NCBI GenBank assembly: GCA_052324925.1
Contig: JBQPRE010000001.1
Reading direction: 5' to 3' (one strand)
Source: Flavimobilis sp052324925
GTDB taxonomy: Bacteria; Actinomycetota; Actinomycetes; Actinomycetales; Cellulomonadaceae
Length of the DNA: 64,000 nucleotides
The position numbers were made by a program, and so were the translations under genes. The notes below the pieces were generated by a model. It did no database searches. It worked only from the letters and a program-made list of their open reading frames with translations, and was not told the origin of the DNA. How positions within the stretch are numbered: position 1 is the first letter of the stretch; each line of letters opens with the position of its first letter. Below are positions 1 through 8,805 of this stretch, piece after piece.

Positions 1-2
1 CC

Positions 3-572
3 ACCGACTACTCCGACCTCGCGACCCTCGCGACGATCGCGCTCGTCGGCGTGTGCATGGGCTTCCTGCCGCACAACTTCCATCCGTCGCGGATCTTCAT
101 GGGTGACTCCGGATCGATGCTCATCGGGCTCGTCATCGCTGCTGCCGCGATCGTCGTCACCGGGCGGATCGACCCCGCGCGGATCTCCGAAGGCCAGTCG
201 ATCCCGGCCTTCCTGCCGATCCTCCTGCCGCTCGCCGTCATCGTTCTGCCGCTGCTCGACATGGTTCTCGCGGTCATCCGGCGGACGCTGCAGGGCAAGA
301 GCCCGTTCCACCCCGACCGCATGCACATCCACCACCGGTTGCTCCAGCTTGGCCACACCCATCGACGTGCGGTCGTCGTCATGTACCTGTGGACCGCCGT
401 CCTCGCCTTCGGCGCCGCCTCCCTCGTCCGGTTCACCGCGGTCGAGGTCGCGATCGGTATGGCAGTGGCTGCTCTCGTCGTGCTTGCGTTGACTCTCGGT
501 CCGCTCGGCGGGACCGCTAGGCGCCGCCGCATGAGCGTGGCCGACGCCCCCAGCGCAGCGAACGACAGTTGA
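3..572 (+). CDS. WecA/TagO-type undecaprenyl-phosphate sugar-1-phosphate transferase, 5' end missing
   Basis: This is the C-terminal part of a MraY/WecA-family membrane enzyme; the start lies before the window and the frame is open from base 3. The family moves a sugar 1-phosphate (usually GlcNAc-1-P) from UDP onto undecaprenyl phosphate at the inner face of the membrane, priming a cell-wall polymer. Visible motifs are the catalytic loop GDSGS, followed by a hydrophobic helix, and HIHHRL, which separates WecA/TagO enzymes from MraY. At least three membrane helices remain, ending in a basic tail. The gene precedes the atpI-like gene, the same order as rfe-Rv1303-atpB in mycobacteria (known synteny). 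The family call is firm; the exact sugar is not readable. Confidence 0.9.
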   Translation, partial: TDYSDLATLATIALVGVCMGFLPHNFHPSRIFMGDSGSMLIGLVIAAAAIVVTGRIDPARISEGQSIPAFLPILLPLAVIVLPLLDMVLAVIRRTLQGKSPFHPDRMHIHHRLLQLGHTHRRAVVVMYLWTAVLAFGAASLVRFTAVEVAIGMAVAALVVLALTLGPLGGTARRRRMSVADAPSAANDS

Positions 573-589
573 CCCCCAAGGAGATCGTC

Positions 590-1054
590 ATGACTCAGCC
601 TTCCGGACCGACGCGCGTGCGCAGCGCGTTTGCCTCGGTTCTGCGCGACCTCACCGTCCTTGTCCTGGGGACGGTCCTCGTCGGGAGCCTTCTCGGCTCG
701 CTCATCGCGGGGATGCCGGGGCTGTGGGGAGCGCTGCTCGGCGCAGGCGTTGCCGCGTTCTTCTCGCTCACGACCGCCATCATCATGGTCCGCACCGCGG
801 ACCGCCCGATGCACGTGATGAACGCGTGGATCGTCGGTGCGTGGATCCTCAAGATGGGTGGCCTGTTCGCGCTCCTCGTGGCACTTCGTGGGCGCACGTT
901 CTATGAGCCGCGTGTGTTCTTCGTCGTGCTCGTCGTGGCGATCATCGGGGCCACCGCGCTCGAGATGGTCCAGCTGCAGCGCGCGCGCATCCCGGTCGTC
1001 GACCTGACGCAGCGGGCACCCACCGCGCCGCCCGAGCAGCCTGACGAGCAATGA
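590..1054 (+). CDS. atpI: ATP synthase protein I-like membrane protein (AtpI/Rv1303 type)
   Basis: A 154-residue protein with about four hydrophobic helices, in the position always held by the AtpI-like gene ahead of atpB. AtpI-type proteins are thought to help assemble the c-ring; the actinobacterial members are poorly conserved and this role is inferred from position. The ATG at 590 is chosen because AAGGAG at 578-583 lies six bases upstream; an in-frame TTG at 569 would overlap the previous stop and has no ribosome site. The proline-rich C-terminus is cytoplasmic. A gap of about 160 bases to atpB may hold the main operon promoter, for example TAGTCT at 1167-1172, but no convincing -35 goes with it. 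Confidence 0.75.
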   Translation: MTQPSGPTRVRSAFASVLRDLTVLVLGTVLVGSLLGSLIAGMPGLWGALLGAGVAAFFSLTTAIIMVRTADRPMHVMNAWIVGAWILKMGGLFALLVALRGRTFYEPRVFFVVLVVAIIGATALEMVQLQRARIPVVDLTQRAPTAPPEQPDEQ

Positions 1055-1216
1055 GGTGCGACGGCCATCCATCGCTGCCCGCACCGTATGCGCAGAGCGT
1101 GACGGGCGCCACATGCGGTGCGCGCTGAGGGGTGGACGCGGGGCGTAGCGACCCGAGTCCATGCGCTAGTCTGAGACCCGATTCCGACAATGTAGTCCGG
1201 CGGCCCATGCCCACGA

Positions 1217-2077
1217 GTGCGTGCTGTGGTACGCCGTCGACACGATCGCTGGGAGATCACCCTGTTCGCTCTGCCTTCTTACGGTGCCGCCGTGCTCGCC
1301 TCTGGCGACGGCGGTGGCTTTCACACGCCAAGCCTGGCGGACTTCTTCCCCCCGGCGATCTTCTTCGAGGGCACTCCCTTCGAGTTCAACCGGATCACCC
1401 TCGTGCGCGTCATCGCGACCGTCGTGCTGCTCACCGTCTTCGGTCTTGCGGCTCGTCGTGCCACCTTGGTCCCGGGTCGCTTCCAGGGCGCCATCGAGAT
1501 GATCCTCGACTTCATCCGCGTGCAGATCGTCGAAGAGATCATCGGGAAGAAGACCGCCCGCCGGCACACGCCGCTGCTGACGATCCTCTTCCTCGCGATC
1601 TTCGCGTTCAACATCACGGGCATCGTCCCGGGCCTCAACATCGCGGCCTCGGGGGTCATCGGCTTCCCGCTCGTCCTCGCCCTGGTGTCCTACGTGGCCT
1701 TCATCGTCGCGGGTATCCGCGCGCAGGGCGGACTTCACTTCGTGAAGAACCAGCTCTTCCCGTCGGGCGTGCCGTGGCCGATCTACTTCATCCTCACGCC
1801 GATCGAGATCATCTCGACGTTCATCCTGCGTCCCGCAACGCTTGCGCTGCGACTCCTGGTGAACATGGTCGCGGGCCACCTGCTGCTCGTGCTGTGCTTC
1901 GCGGCAACCCACTTCCTCTTCCTCGAGGCTGCCGGCGCGCTCAAGGCCGTGGGCGTCGTGACGCTCGCCGCAGGCTTCGCGTTCACGGCGTTCGAGATCT
2001 TCATCGCTGCCCTGCAGGCGTACATCTTCACGCTGCTGAGCGCCGTCTACATCAACCTCTCCGAGGAAGCCCACTAA
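1217..2077 (+). CDS. atpB: F1Fo ATP synthase subunit a
   Basis: Subunit a of the Fo sector forms the proton half-channels against the c-ring. The essential arginine is visible in LALRLLVNMVAGH (Arg212 from the GTG at 1217, equivalent to E. coli Arg210), inside a protein with five to six membrane helices. The start is uncertain: GTG 1217 gives a 286-residue protein, but no good ribosome site precedes it, and in-frame GTGs at 1226 and 1292 are alternatives. The last would begin close to the FHTPSLADFFPP segment where many family members start. First structural gene of the atpBEFHAGDC operon. Confidence 0.95.
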   Translation: MRAVVRRRHDRWEITLFALPSYGAAVLASGDGGGFHTPSLADFFPPAIFFEGTPFEFNRITLVRVIATVVLLTVFGLAARRATLVPGRFQGAIEMILDFIRVQIVEEIIGKKTARRHTPLLTILFLAIFAFNITGIVPGLNIAASGVIGFPLVLALVSYVAFIVAGIRAQGGLHFVKNQLFPSGVPWPIYFILTPIEIISTFILRPATLALRLLVNMVAGHLLLVLCFAATHFLFLEAAGALKAVGVVTLAAGFAFTAFEIFIAALQAYIFTLLSAVYINLSEEAH

Positions 2078-2165
2078 GGGTTCGCCTCGCCCGGACAGAT
2101 CGCGGACCGATCTGTCGTCACCGCTGGCTGGGAAACACCCCGCCAACTCTGGAAGGAACACATCC

Positions 2166-2393
2166 GTGGAGATCACGAACCTCGCCGAGATCACCGGCAA
2201 CATCGCGACCGTCGGCTACGGTCTCGCCGCGCTCGGCCCGGCCATCGGTCTGGGCATCATGGTGGCCAAGACGCAGGAGGCCACGGCTCGTCAGCCTGAG
2301 GTCGCGGGCGCGCTGCGCACCAACATGTTCATCTCGCTCGCCGCCATCGAGGCCCTCGGCCTCGTCGGCTTCGCTGCGGGCTTCGTCTTCTGA
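2166..2393 (+). CDS. atpE: F1Fo ATP synthase subunit c
   Basis: A 75-residue two-helix hairpin that oligomerises into the rotating c-ring. The polar loop ARQPE is at 41-45 and the ion-carrying carboxylate is Glu62 in SLAAIEALG. The extra polar residues typical of Na+-binding rings are not obvious, so proton coupling is the likely mode (inference). GTG start with AAGGA at 2153-2157, eight bases upstream. It lies 88 bases after atpB and two bases before atpF, so it is probably the most highly translated gene of the operon, as c-subunits usually are. Confidence 0.97.
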   Translation: MEITNLAEITGNIATVGYGLAALGPAIGLGIMVAKTQEATARQPEVAGALRTNMFISLAAIEALGLVGFAAGFVF

Positions 2394-2395
2394 CG

Positions 2396-2956
2396 ATGGA
2401 CGCCACGACCATTCTCGCCGCGACCGAGGGCGGGACCTACCCGCTTCTTCGTCCCGCGACGTATGACATCGTGTGGTCGGCGGTCTGCTTCGTCCTCATC
2501 GCGTTCGTCCTTGGCAAGCTCGTCCTGCCGGTCTTCACGCGCATCCTCGATGAGAGGACCGCAAAGATCGAGGCTGGCCTGAACTTCGCCGACGAGGCGA
2601 AGGCGAGTGCCGAGGCTGCGGCTGCCGAGCAGGAGCAGCTGCTCCGCGACGCACGCGCCGACGCCGCCAAGGCACGGGAGTCCGCACGCGCTGAGGCGGC
2701 GGTCATCGTCGCCGAGGCGCGCGCCAAGGCAACCGCCGAGGCCGATCGGGTCCTTGAGACGGCTCAGCGCCAGATCGAGGCTGAGCGCCAGGCCGCAGCG
2801 GTTTCGCTCCGTGCCGACGTCGGTGCACTCGCGACCGACCTCGCGTCGAAGATCGTGGGCGAGTCCCTCGACGACGTCGCACGTCAGTCGCGTGTCGTTG
2901 ACCGCTTCCTCGACGAGCTTGAGGCAGCCACGCTCACGACCGCCAAGGAGAAGTGA
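2396..2956 (+). CDS. atpF: F1Fo ATP synthase subunit b
   Basis: Peripheral-stalk subunit b, 186 residues. One N-terminal membrane helix (about 25-47, IVWSAVCFVLIAFVLGKLVL) is followed by a long, alanine- and charge-rich coiled coil (about 55-165) that dimerises and reaches up to delta and F1. The ATG follows the atpE stop by two bases and lacks a strong ribosome site, so translation is probably coupled to atpE. The stop shares one base with the atpH start (TGATG). Length and layout are normal for an actinobacterial b subunit; the b-delta fusion known from mycobacteria is absent here. Confidence 0.95.
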   Translation: MDATTILAATEGGTYPLLRPATYDIVWSAVCFVLIAFVLGKLVLPVFTRILDERTAKIEAGLNFADEAKASAEAAAAEQEQLLRDARADAAKARESARAEAAVIVAEARAKATAEADRVLETAQRQIEAERQAAAVSLRADVGALATDLASKIVGESLDDVARQSRVVDRFLDELEAATLTTAKEK

Positions 2957-3774
2957 TGCGGGGTACCAGCCAGCGTTCGCTGGAGGCCGTGCGCACCGGG
3001 TTCGCCCCTGTGCTGCGCGACGCCGGCGAGGGCGCGGACGTGCTCGGCGAGCAGCTGTTCGCCGTGCTCGACGCGTTTGACGGATCGGCCGCGCTCGTGC
3101 GCGGCCTCGCTGACCCGGCCCGTGAGGCCGAGGCCAAGGCGGAACTCGTGCGCGCAGTGCTCGGCGGCAAGGCCGACGACCGCGTCGTCGCCGTTCTCGT
3201 CGAGCTCGTCACGCAGCGCTGGTCGGCCGACGCTGACCTCGCGCAGGCGGTCGAGCATCTCGCGGTCGTGGCGACGCTCGCGTCGGCCCAGGCCCGCGGC
3301 GTGCTCGAAACCGTCGAGAATGAGCTCTTCACGATCATGAGGTCGCTCATCGGCGCACCGGCCGACGTCCGTTCCACGCTCAACGCCCCCGGCATCACCG
3401 AGGCCGACAGGATCGCTCTTCTCGACGCAATCCTCGCGGGTCGCGGCGACGAGGTCACGCGCCGGCTCGCACGCCGGGCCGCGGTCCTTCGGGGTGGGCG
3501 GCGGTTCGTCGCCTCGCTCAGCTGGTACATGGAGATCGCCGCGGGCATGCGTGACCGGCTCATCGGTCTCGCAACCGTCTCGGCTCCTCTCACGGAGGCA
3601 CAGACGGACCGGCTCGGACACCTGCTCGCGCAGGCGTACGGCAAGCCGGTCCAGCTCAACGTCGTCATCGACCCTGCGGTCGTTGGCGGTCTGCGCATCC
3701 ACGTCGGGGACGACGTCGTCGAGGCCACCGTGCTCGCACGTATGGCCGACGCACGACGCCAACTGGCGAGCTGA
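2956..3774 (+). CDS. atpH: F1Fo ATP synthase subunit delta
   Basis: Delta (OSCP-type) subunit joining the peripheral stalk to the top of the alpha3beta3 head. At 272 residues it is longer than the roughly 180 of E. coli delta, a usual feature of actinobacterial homologues with an extended N-terminal half. The conserved C-terminal segment around NVVIDPAVVGGLRIHVGD is clear. ATG 2956 is preferred over GTG 2953 because AAGGAG at 2945-2950 sits five bases upstream. It overlaps the atpF stop by one base. Confidence 0.93.
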   Translation: MRGTSQRSLEAVRTGFAPVLRDAGEGADVLGEQLFAVLDAFDGSAALVRGLADPAREAEAKAELVRAVLGGKADDRVVAVLVELVTQRWSADADLAQAVEHLAVVATLASAQARGVLETVENELFTIMRSLIGAPADVRSTLNAPGITEADRIALLDAILAGRGDEVTRRLARRAAVLRGGRRFVASLSWYMEIAAGMRDRLIGLATVSAPLTEAQTDRLGHLLAQAYGKPVQLNVVIDPAVVGGLRIHVGDDVVEATVLARMADARRQLAS

Positions 3775-3841
3775 TACAGCGCCGCAGGCGCACCACCCAC
3801 GCACCTCGCGGCCCTGTTGGGACCGCACACTGAAGATCGCA

Positions 3842-3859
3842 GACCGTCTACGGACGGTC
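3842..3859 (+). promoter_or_regulatory. UNCG-tetraloop hairpin before the atpA ribosome site
   Basis: A perfect 7-bp stem (GACCGTC / GACGGTC) closes a TACG loop with a C-G closing pair, the very stable UNCG tetraloop class. It lies in the 101-base atpH-atpA gap, five bases before the AGGAGA ribosome site (3865-3870). It could mark an RNA processing or stability boundary, or set atpA translation. No U-run follows, so termination is unlikely. Confidence 0.6.
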
Positions 3860-3875
3860 ATGACAGGAGAGATCA

Positions 3876-5504
3876 ATGGCTGAGCTGCAGATCCGGCCGG
3901 ACGAGATCCGTGCCGCGCTGGACAGCTTCGTGAAGTCCTACGAGCCCAAGGCCACGGCGAGCGAAGAGGTCGGTCGCGTCACGCTCGCGGGCGACGGCAT
4001 CGCCCGCGTCGAAGGCCTGCCCGGCGTCATGGCGAACGAGCTCGTCCGCTTCGAGGACGGCACGCTCGGCCTCGCCCTCAACCTCGAGGCGCGCGAGATC
4101 GGTGTCGTCGTCCTCGGCGAGTTCACCGGGATCGAGGAGGGCCAGACGGTTCACCGGACGGGCGAGGTTCTCTCGGTCCCCGTCGGCGACGGCTACCTCG
4201 GTCGCGTCGTCGACCCGCTCGGCACCCCGATCGACGGCCTCGGCGAGATCGCGACAACCGGTCGCCGCGCCCTTGAGCTTCAGGCGCCCGGCGTCATGCA
4301 GCGTAAGTCGGTCCACGAGCCGCTCCAGACGGGCCTCAAGGCCATCGACGCGATGATCCCTGTCGGCCGTGGCCAGCGCCAGCTCATCATCGGCGACCGC
4401 CAGACCGGCAAGACCGCGATCGCGATCGACACGATCATCAACCAGAAGGCCAACTGGGAGTCCGGCGACCCGACGAAGCAGGTCCGCTGCATCTACGTCG
4501 CCATCGGTCAGAAGGGCTCGACGATCGCTGCCGTGCGCGGCGCGCTCGAGGACGCCGGTGCTCTCGAGTACACGACGATCGTCGCGGCTCCCGCGTCCGA
4601 CCCTGCGGGATTCAAGTACCTCGCCCCGTACACCGGTTCGGCCATCGGTCAGCACTGGATGTACGACGGCAAGCACGTCCTCATCGTCTTCGACGACCTC
4701 TCGAAGCAGGCTGAGGCCTACCGTGCCGTCTCCCTCCTGCTCCGCCGCCCGCCGGGCCGCGAGGCCTACCCGGGCGACGTCTTCTACCTGCACTCCCGTC
4801 TGCTCGAGCGTTGTGCCAAGCTCTCGGACGAGATGGGCGCAGGCTCGATGACGGGCCTGCCCGTCATCGAGACGAAGGCGAACGACGTGTCGGCGTACAT
4901 CCCGACGAACGTCATCTCGATCACCGACGGCCAGATCTTCCTCCAGTCGGACCTCTTCAACGCCGATCAGCGCCCCGCGGTCGACGTCGGCATCTCGGTG
5001 TCGCGCGTCGGTGGTTCGGCGCAGGTCAAGGCCATGAAGAAGGTGTCGGGAACGCTCAAGCTCGACCTTGCGCAGTACCGCTCGCTCGAGGCCTTCGCGA
5101 TGTTCGCCTCGGACCTCGACGCTGCGTCGAAGGCCCAGCTCACCCGTGGGGCACGCCTCATGGAGCTGCTCAAGCAGGGTCAGTACACGCCGTACCCGGT
5201 CGAGGACCAGGTGGCATCGATCTGGGCCGGCACGAAGGGCAAGCTCGACGACGTCCCGCTCGAGGACGTGCGCCGCTTCGAGACCGAGCTCATCGACCAC
5301 CTGCGCCGCAACACCGATGTCCTGACGATCATCGGCTCGACCGGCAAGCTCGAGAGCGACACCGAGGACGCACTGTCGGCCGCGGTCGACGAGTTCCGCC
5401 TCGGCTTCCTCAAGGCTGACGGGACGCCGCTCGTCGGCGGGGACACCGTCGACGACGCGACCCCGGTCGAGCAGGAGCAGATCGTCAAGCAGAAGAAGGC
5501 CTGA
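3876..5504 (+). CDS. atpA: F1Fo ATP synthase subunit alpha
   Basis: Non-catalytic nucleotide-binding subunit of F1, 542 residues. The Walker A loop GDRQTGKT is at 173-180, and the beta-barrel N-domain, nucleotide domain and C-terminal helical domain are all in place. The conserved segments DLSKQAEAYR and SISVSRVGGSAQ are intact. ATG with AGGAGA five bases upstream. The acidic, lysine-rich extension after residue 510 is common in actinobacterial alpha subunits. atpG follows after two bases. Confidence 0.98.
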   Translation: MAELQIRPDEIRAALDSFVKSYEPKATASEEVGRVTLAGDGIARVEGLPGVMANELVRFEDGTLGLALNLEAREIGVVVLGEFTGIEEGQTVHRTGEVLSVPVGDGYLGRVVDPLGTPIDGLGEIATTGRRALELQAPGVMQRKSVHEPLQTGLKAIDAMIPVGRGQRQLIIGDRQTGKTAIAIDTIINQKANWESGDPTKQVRCIYVAIGQKGSTIAAVRGALEDAGALEYTTIVAAPASDPAGFKYLAPYTGSAIGQHWMYDGKHVLIVFDDLSKQAEAYRAVSLLLRRPPGREAYPGDVFYLHSRLLERCAKLSDEMGAGSMTGLPVIETKANDVSAYIPTNVISITDGQIFLQSDLFNADQRPAVDVGISVSRVGGSAQVKAMKKVSGTLKLDLAQYRSLEAFAMFASDLDAASKAQLTRGARLMELLKQGQYTPYPVEDQVASIWAGTKGKLDDVPLEDVRRFETELIDHLRRNTDVLTIIGSTGKLESDTEDALSAAVDEFRLGFLKADGTPLVGGDTVDDATPVEQEQIVKQKKA

Positions 5505-5506
5505 CG

Positions 5507-6403
5507 ATGGCTGGCTCGCAGCGCGTCTACCGGCAGAGGATCCGGTCGACCCAGTCGCTGAAGAAGATCTTCCGTGCGATGGAGCTCATCGCGGCCTCTC
5601 GCATCGGGCGTGCCCGTGCGAAGGTCACGGCGGCGACCCCGTACTCGGAGATGCTCACGCGGGCCGTCTCGGCGGCCGCAACACACGGGGCGACGGAGCA
5701 CCCGCTGCTCTCGGAGCGCACGGACACGAACCGCGTCGCGGTTCTGCTCGTGACGTCCGACCGCGGTATGGCCGGGTCGTACTCGGCCTCGGTGATCCGC
5801 GAGGCCGAGACGCTCATCGAGCGGCTCGAGCGGGAGGGCAAGGTCGTCGACCTCTACCTCAGCGGTCGTCGCGGAATCTCCTACTACTCCTTCCGCAACC
5901 GGCCCGTGGTCGCGTCGTGGTCGGGGGAGTCGGACGCTCCCGTCGTCCAGACCGCCAACGAGGTCGCCGATCGTCTCCTCGAGGCGTTCCTCGCTCCTGC
6001 CGAGGACGGCGGGGTGGGCGAGCTCCACGTCGTCTACACGCGGTTCATCAACATGGTGTCGCAGAAGCCGCGCATCGTCCGGCTCCTGCCGCTCGAGGTT
6101 GTCGAAGGCGTCACCGTGGCAGGGCAGGACGCGGCTCTTCCGCTCTACGAGTTCGAACCCTCAGCCGAGGCCGTGCTCGACGCACTCCTGCCCCGGTACA
6201 TCCGTCGCCGGATCTACACCGCGTTCCTGCAGTCTGCGGCCTCCGAGCTCGCCGCCCGCCAGAGCGCGATGCACACGGCGACGGACAACGCGGAAGACCT
6301 CATCCGCAACTACACGCGTCTGGCCAACCAGGCGCGTCAGGCTGAGATCACGCAGGAGATCTCCGAGATCGTCTCGGGCGCTGACGCCCTGGCGGCGTCA
6401 TGA
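5507..6403 (+). CDS. atpG: F1Fo ATP synthase subunit gamma
   Basis: Central rotor shaft of F1, 298 residues, with the two long terminal helices that form the coiled coil inside the alpha3beta3 ring. The N-terminus runs SLKKIFRAMELIAASRI (family: I.SVKNTQKITKAMEMVAASK), and the C-terminus has the conserved MHTATDNAEDLI and EITQEISEIVSGADAL stretches. The start codon lies two bases after the atpA stop and is probably translationally coupled. Nothing unusual seen. Confidence 0.97.
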   Translation: MAGSQRVYRQRIRSTQSLKKIFRAMELIAASRIGRARAKVTAATPYSEMLTRAVSAAATHGATEHPLLSERTDTNRVAVLLVTSDRGMAGSYSASVIREAETLIERLEREGKVVDLYLSGRRGISYYSFRNRPVVASWSGESDAPVVQTANEVADRLLEAFLAPAEDGGVGELHVVYTRFINMVSQKPRIVRLLPLEVVEGVTVAGQDAALPLYEFEPSAEAVLDALLPRYIRRRIYTAFLQSAASELAARQSAMHTATDNAEDLIRNYTRLANQARQAEITQEISEIVSGADALAAS

Positions 6404-6482
6404 GACTGGCGCCCCGAACCCACGTTGCAAGCATCGACCCCGCCAGGCATTTGCCCGGCTCTGTGAAGCGAGGCCAGCAGTC

Positions 6483-7964
6483 ATGACCGCCAGCACTGTC
6501 GACACCGGCGCAGCCGGCGCGAAGACCCCCGGTGTGGGGCGCGTCGCCCGCGTCATCGGCCCCGTCGTGGACATCGAGTTCCCGTCGGACCAGATTCCCG
6601 AGCTCTACAACGCGCTCCAGGTCGAGATCGACCTCTCGTCGCAGGGCGAGGGCGAGAAGTCGTTCACCCTCAACCTCGAGGTTGCTCAGCACCTCGGCGA
6701 CTCGATGGTCCGTGCCATCGCCCTCAAGCCGACGGACGGTCTCGTCCGTGGCTCGAAGGTGCGCGACACGGGTTCGCCCATCTCCGTCCCGGTCGGCGAC
6801 GTCACCAAGGGTCACGTCTTCGACGTCACCGGTGAGATCCTCAACGCCGAGCCGGGCGAGACGATCGAGATCACCGAGCGCTGGCCCATCCACCGCAAGC
6901 CGCCGGCATTCGATCAGCTCGAGTCGAAGACTGCGATGTTCGAGACGGGCATCAAGTCGATCGACCTCCTCACCCCGTACGTCCAGGGTGGAAAGATCGG
7001 CCTCTTCGGTGGTGCGGGCGTCGGCAAGACGGTCCTCATCCAGGAGATGATCTACCGCGTCGCCAACAACCACAACGGCGTCTCCGTGTTCGCCGGCGTC
7101 GGCGAGCGTACGCGTGAGGGCAACGACCTCATCCAGGAGATGACCGAGTCGGGCGTCATCAAGCAGACCGCGCTTGTCTTCGGCCAGATGGACGAGCCGC
7201 CGGGCACGCGTCTTCGCGTCGCTCTCTCGGCCCTCACCATGGCCGAGTACTTCCGTGATGTTCAGAAGCAGGACGTGCTCCTCTTCATCGACAACATCTT
7301 CCGGTTCACGCAGGCCGGCTCCGAGGTCTCGACCCTTCTGGGTCGCATGCCCTCGGCCGTCGGTTACCAGCCGAACCTTGCCGACGAGATGGGTCAGCTG
7401 CAGGAGCGCATCACCTCGACGCGTGGTCACTCGATCACGTCGCTCCAGGCGATCTACGTTCCGGCCGACGACTACACGGACCCGGCTCCCGCGACGACCT
7501 TCGCGCACCTCGACGCGACGACCGAGCTGAGCCGTGAGATCGCCTCGCGCGGTCTCTACCCGGCGATCGACCCGCTCACGTCGTCCTCGCGCATCCTCGA
7601 CCCGCGCTACGTGGGTCAGGAGCACTACGAGGTCGCGACGCGTGTGAAGTCCATCCTCCAGCGCAACAAGGAGCTCCAGGACATCATCGCGATCCTCGGT
7701 GTCGACGAGCTCTCCGAGGAGGACAAGACCGTCGTCGGTCGCGCGCGCCGCGTCCAGCAGTTCCTCTCGCAGAACACCTACATGGCCGAGCAGTTCACGA
7801 ACGTGCCCGGCTCGACCGTCCCGCTGTCGGAGACGATCGAGGCGTTCAAGAAGATCGCGGACGGCGAGTTCGACCACATCTCGGAGCAGGCGTTCTTCAA
7901 CATCGGTGGCCTCGAGGACCTCGAGCGCAACTGGGCCCGCATTCAGAAGGAGTACGGCGTCTGA
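6483..7964 (+). CDS. atpD: F1Fo ATP synthase subunit beta
   Basis: Catalytic subunit of F1, 493 residues. The Walker A loop GGAGVGKT is at 176-183, the catalytic segment GERTREGNDL follows, and the DELSEED lever is present as DELSEED. The ATG at 6483 is chosen because the family begins with a short tail and then GRVARVIGPVVDIEFP; the frame is open upstream, but that extension is the out-of-frame end of atpG. The ribosome site is weak (GAGG about ten bases upstream). A gap of 79 bases separates it from atpG. Confidence 0.98.
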   Translation: MTASTVDTGAAGAKTPGVGRVARVIGPVVDIEFPSDQIPELYNALQVEIDLSSQGEGEKSFTLNLEVAQHLGDSMVRAIALKPTDGLVRGSKVRDTGSPISVPVGDVTKGHVFDVTGEILNAEPGETIEITERWPIHRKPPAFDQLESKTAMFETGIKSIDLLTPYVQGGKIGLFGGAGVGKTVLIQEMIYRVANNHNGVSVFAGVGERTREGNDLIQEMTESGVIKQTALVFGQMDEPPGTRLRVALSALTMAEYFRDVQKQDVLLFIDNIFRFTQAGSEVSTLLGRMPSAVGYQPNLADEMGQLQERITSTRGHSITSLQAIYVPADDYTDPAPATTFAHLDATTELSREIASRGLYPAIDPLTSSSRILDPRYVGQEHYEVATRVKSILQRNKELQDIIAILGVDELSEEDKTVVGRARRVQQFLSQNTYMAEQFTNVPGSTVPLSETIEAFKKIADGEFDHISEQAFFNIGGLEDLERNWARIQKEYGV

Positions 7965-8007
7965 CGCCGTCCGACCCTGATCGAGCCGACTTACGCTAGG
8001 AGCTCAC

Positions 8008-8274
8008 ATGGCTGAACTTTCCGTCGACGTCGTTGCCGCTGACCGGGCCGTCTGGTCCGGCACGGCACGATCCGTCACCGCACCCGCGCACGACGGGTCG
8101 ATCGGGATCCTCGCGGGGCACACGCCCCTGCTCGCGCTCCTCGGAGCCGGGTCGGTCGTCATCCGTCCCGTGTCCGGTGCCGAGCTTGAGATCTCCGTGA
8201 CGGGCGGATTCCTGTCCGTCGACTCCGACCAGATCACGGTGGTCGCCGACGAGGCGACAATCGCCACGGCCTGA
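8008..8274 (+). CDS. atpC: F1Fo ATP synthase subunit epsilon, short form without the C-terminal helical domain
   Basis: The 88 residues correspond only to the N-terminal beta-sandwich of epsilon (VDVVAADRAVWSGTA, GSIGILAGHTPLLALL, VTGGFLSVDSDQITVVAD), which joins gamma to the c-ring. The usual two-helix C-terminal domain (about 50 more residues), which inhibits ATP hydrolysis in many bacteria, is absent: the reading frame stops cleanly at TGA 8272 and no remnant follows. Other actinobacteria also have short epsilon subunits, so this is probably ancestral rather than a local truncation. ATG with TAGGAG six to seven bases upstream. Confidence 0.93.
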   Translation: MAELSVDVVAADRAVWSGTARSVTAPAHDGSIGILAGHTPLLALLGAGSVVIRPVSGAELEISVTGGFLSVDSDQITVVADEATIATA

Positions 8275-8295
8275 TCGACCACGAGGGCGGCCGTC

Positions 8296-8712
8296 ATGAG
8301 TGAGTGGTTCCGATGGATGCTCGTCATCCTCGGCCTGCTTGCCGTGACGGCCGCCCTCGTCGTCGTCCTGCGTCTGCGTGCGCTCGACCGCAGGGTCGGC
8401 TCGTTCGCGTGCGCGGTCGTCCTGCCGCCGTCCCCGACGTCGTCCGTGCTCGTCGGGGTCGCGCACTACGGCGTCGGGCGTCTCGACTGGTATCGCAAGT
8501 GGGCCATCACCCTCCGGGCCAGCCGCACGTGGGTCCGCCATGAGCTCGAGGTCGAATCGCGTGAGCTCCTCCCCGGGTCGAGCGATCGCTACCGCGTCGT
8601 GTGCCGTTACCGCGGTGAGCTGCTCGTTCTTGAGATGTCCGTTCCCGCGTACGCAGGGCTGACGTCGTGGCTCGAGTCCGGGCCTCCGGCGACGGGCGGC
8701 ATCGTCTCCTAG
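8296..8712 (+). CDS. DUF2550 family membrane-anchored protein
   Basis: A 138-residue protein with one N-terminal membrane helix (about 6-28) and a soluble domain holding GVAHYGVGRLDWYRKWA, the hallmark of DUF2550 (Rv1312 family). In many actinobacteria it directly follows atpC, as here with a 21-base gap, so it is probably co-transcribed with the ATP synthase. Its function is unknown; any tie to ATP synthase rests on synteny alone. A rho-independent-type hairpin follows at 8735-8762. Confidence 0.85.
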   Translation: MSEWFRWMLVILGLLAVTAALVVVLRLRALDRRVGSFACAVVLPPSPTSSVLVGVAHYGVGRLDWYRKWAITLRASRTWVRHELEVESRELLPGSSDRYRVVCRYRGELLVLEMSVPAYAGLTSWLESGPPATGGIVS

Positions 8713-8734
8713 CTCGGCTCGACCGCCGTGTGCG

Positions 8735-8762
8735 CACCCCAGCAGGGTCTCCCGCTGGGGTG
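8735..8762 (+). terminator. Terminator hairpin closing the atp operon
   Basis: A perfect 9-bp stem (CACCCCAGC / GCTGGGGTG) with a 10-base loop, 23 bases after the DUF2550 stop and before the end of a convergent gene at 8806. It lacks a T-run, as is common for actinobacterial terminators, and could work on both strands. Confidence 0.7.
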
Positions 8763-8805
8763 TTGCCGTCCCCGGCGGCTCCACGCGGGGGTCGCGCGCA
8801 CCCCG

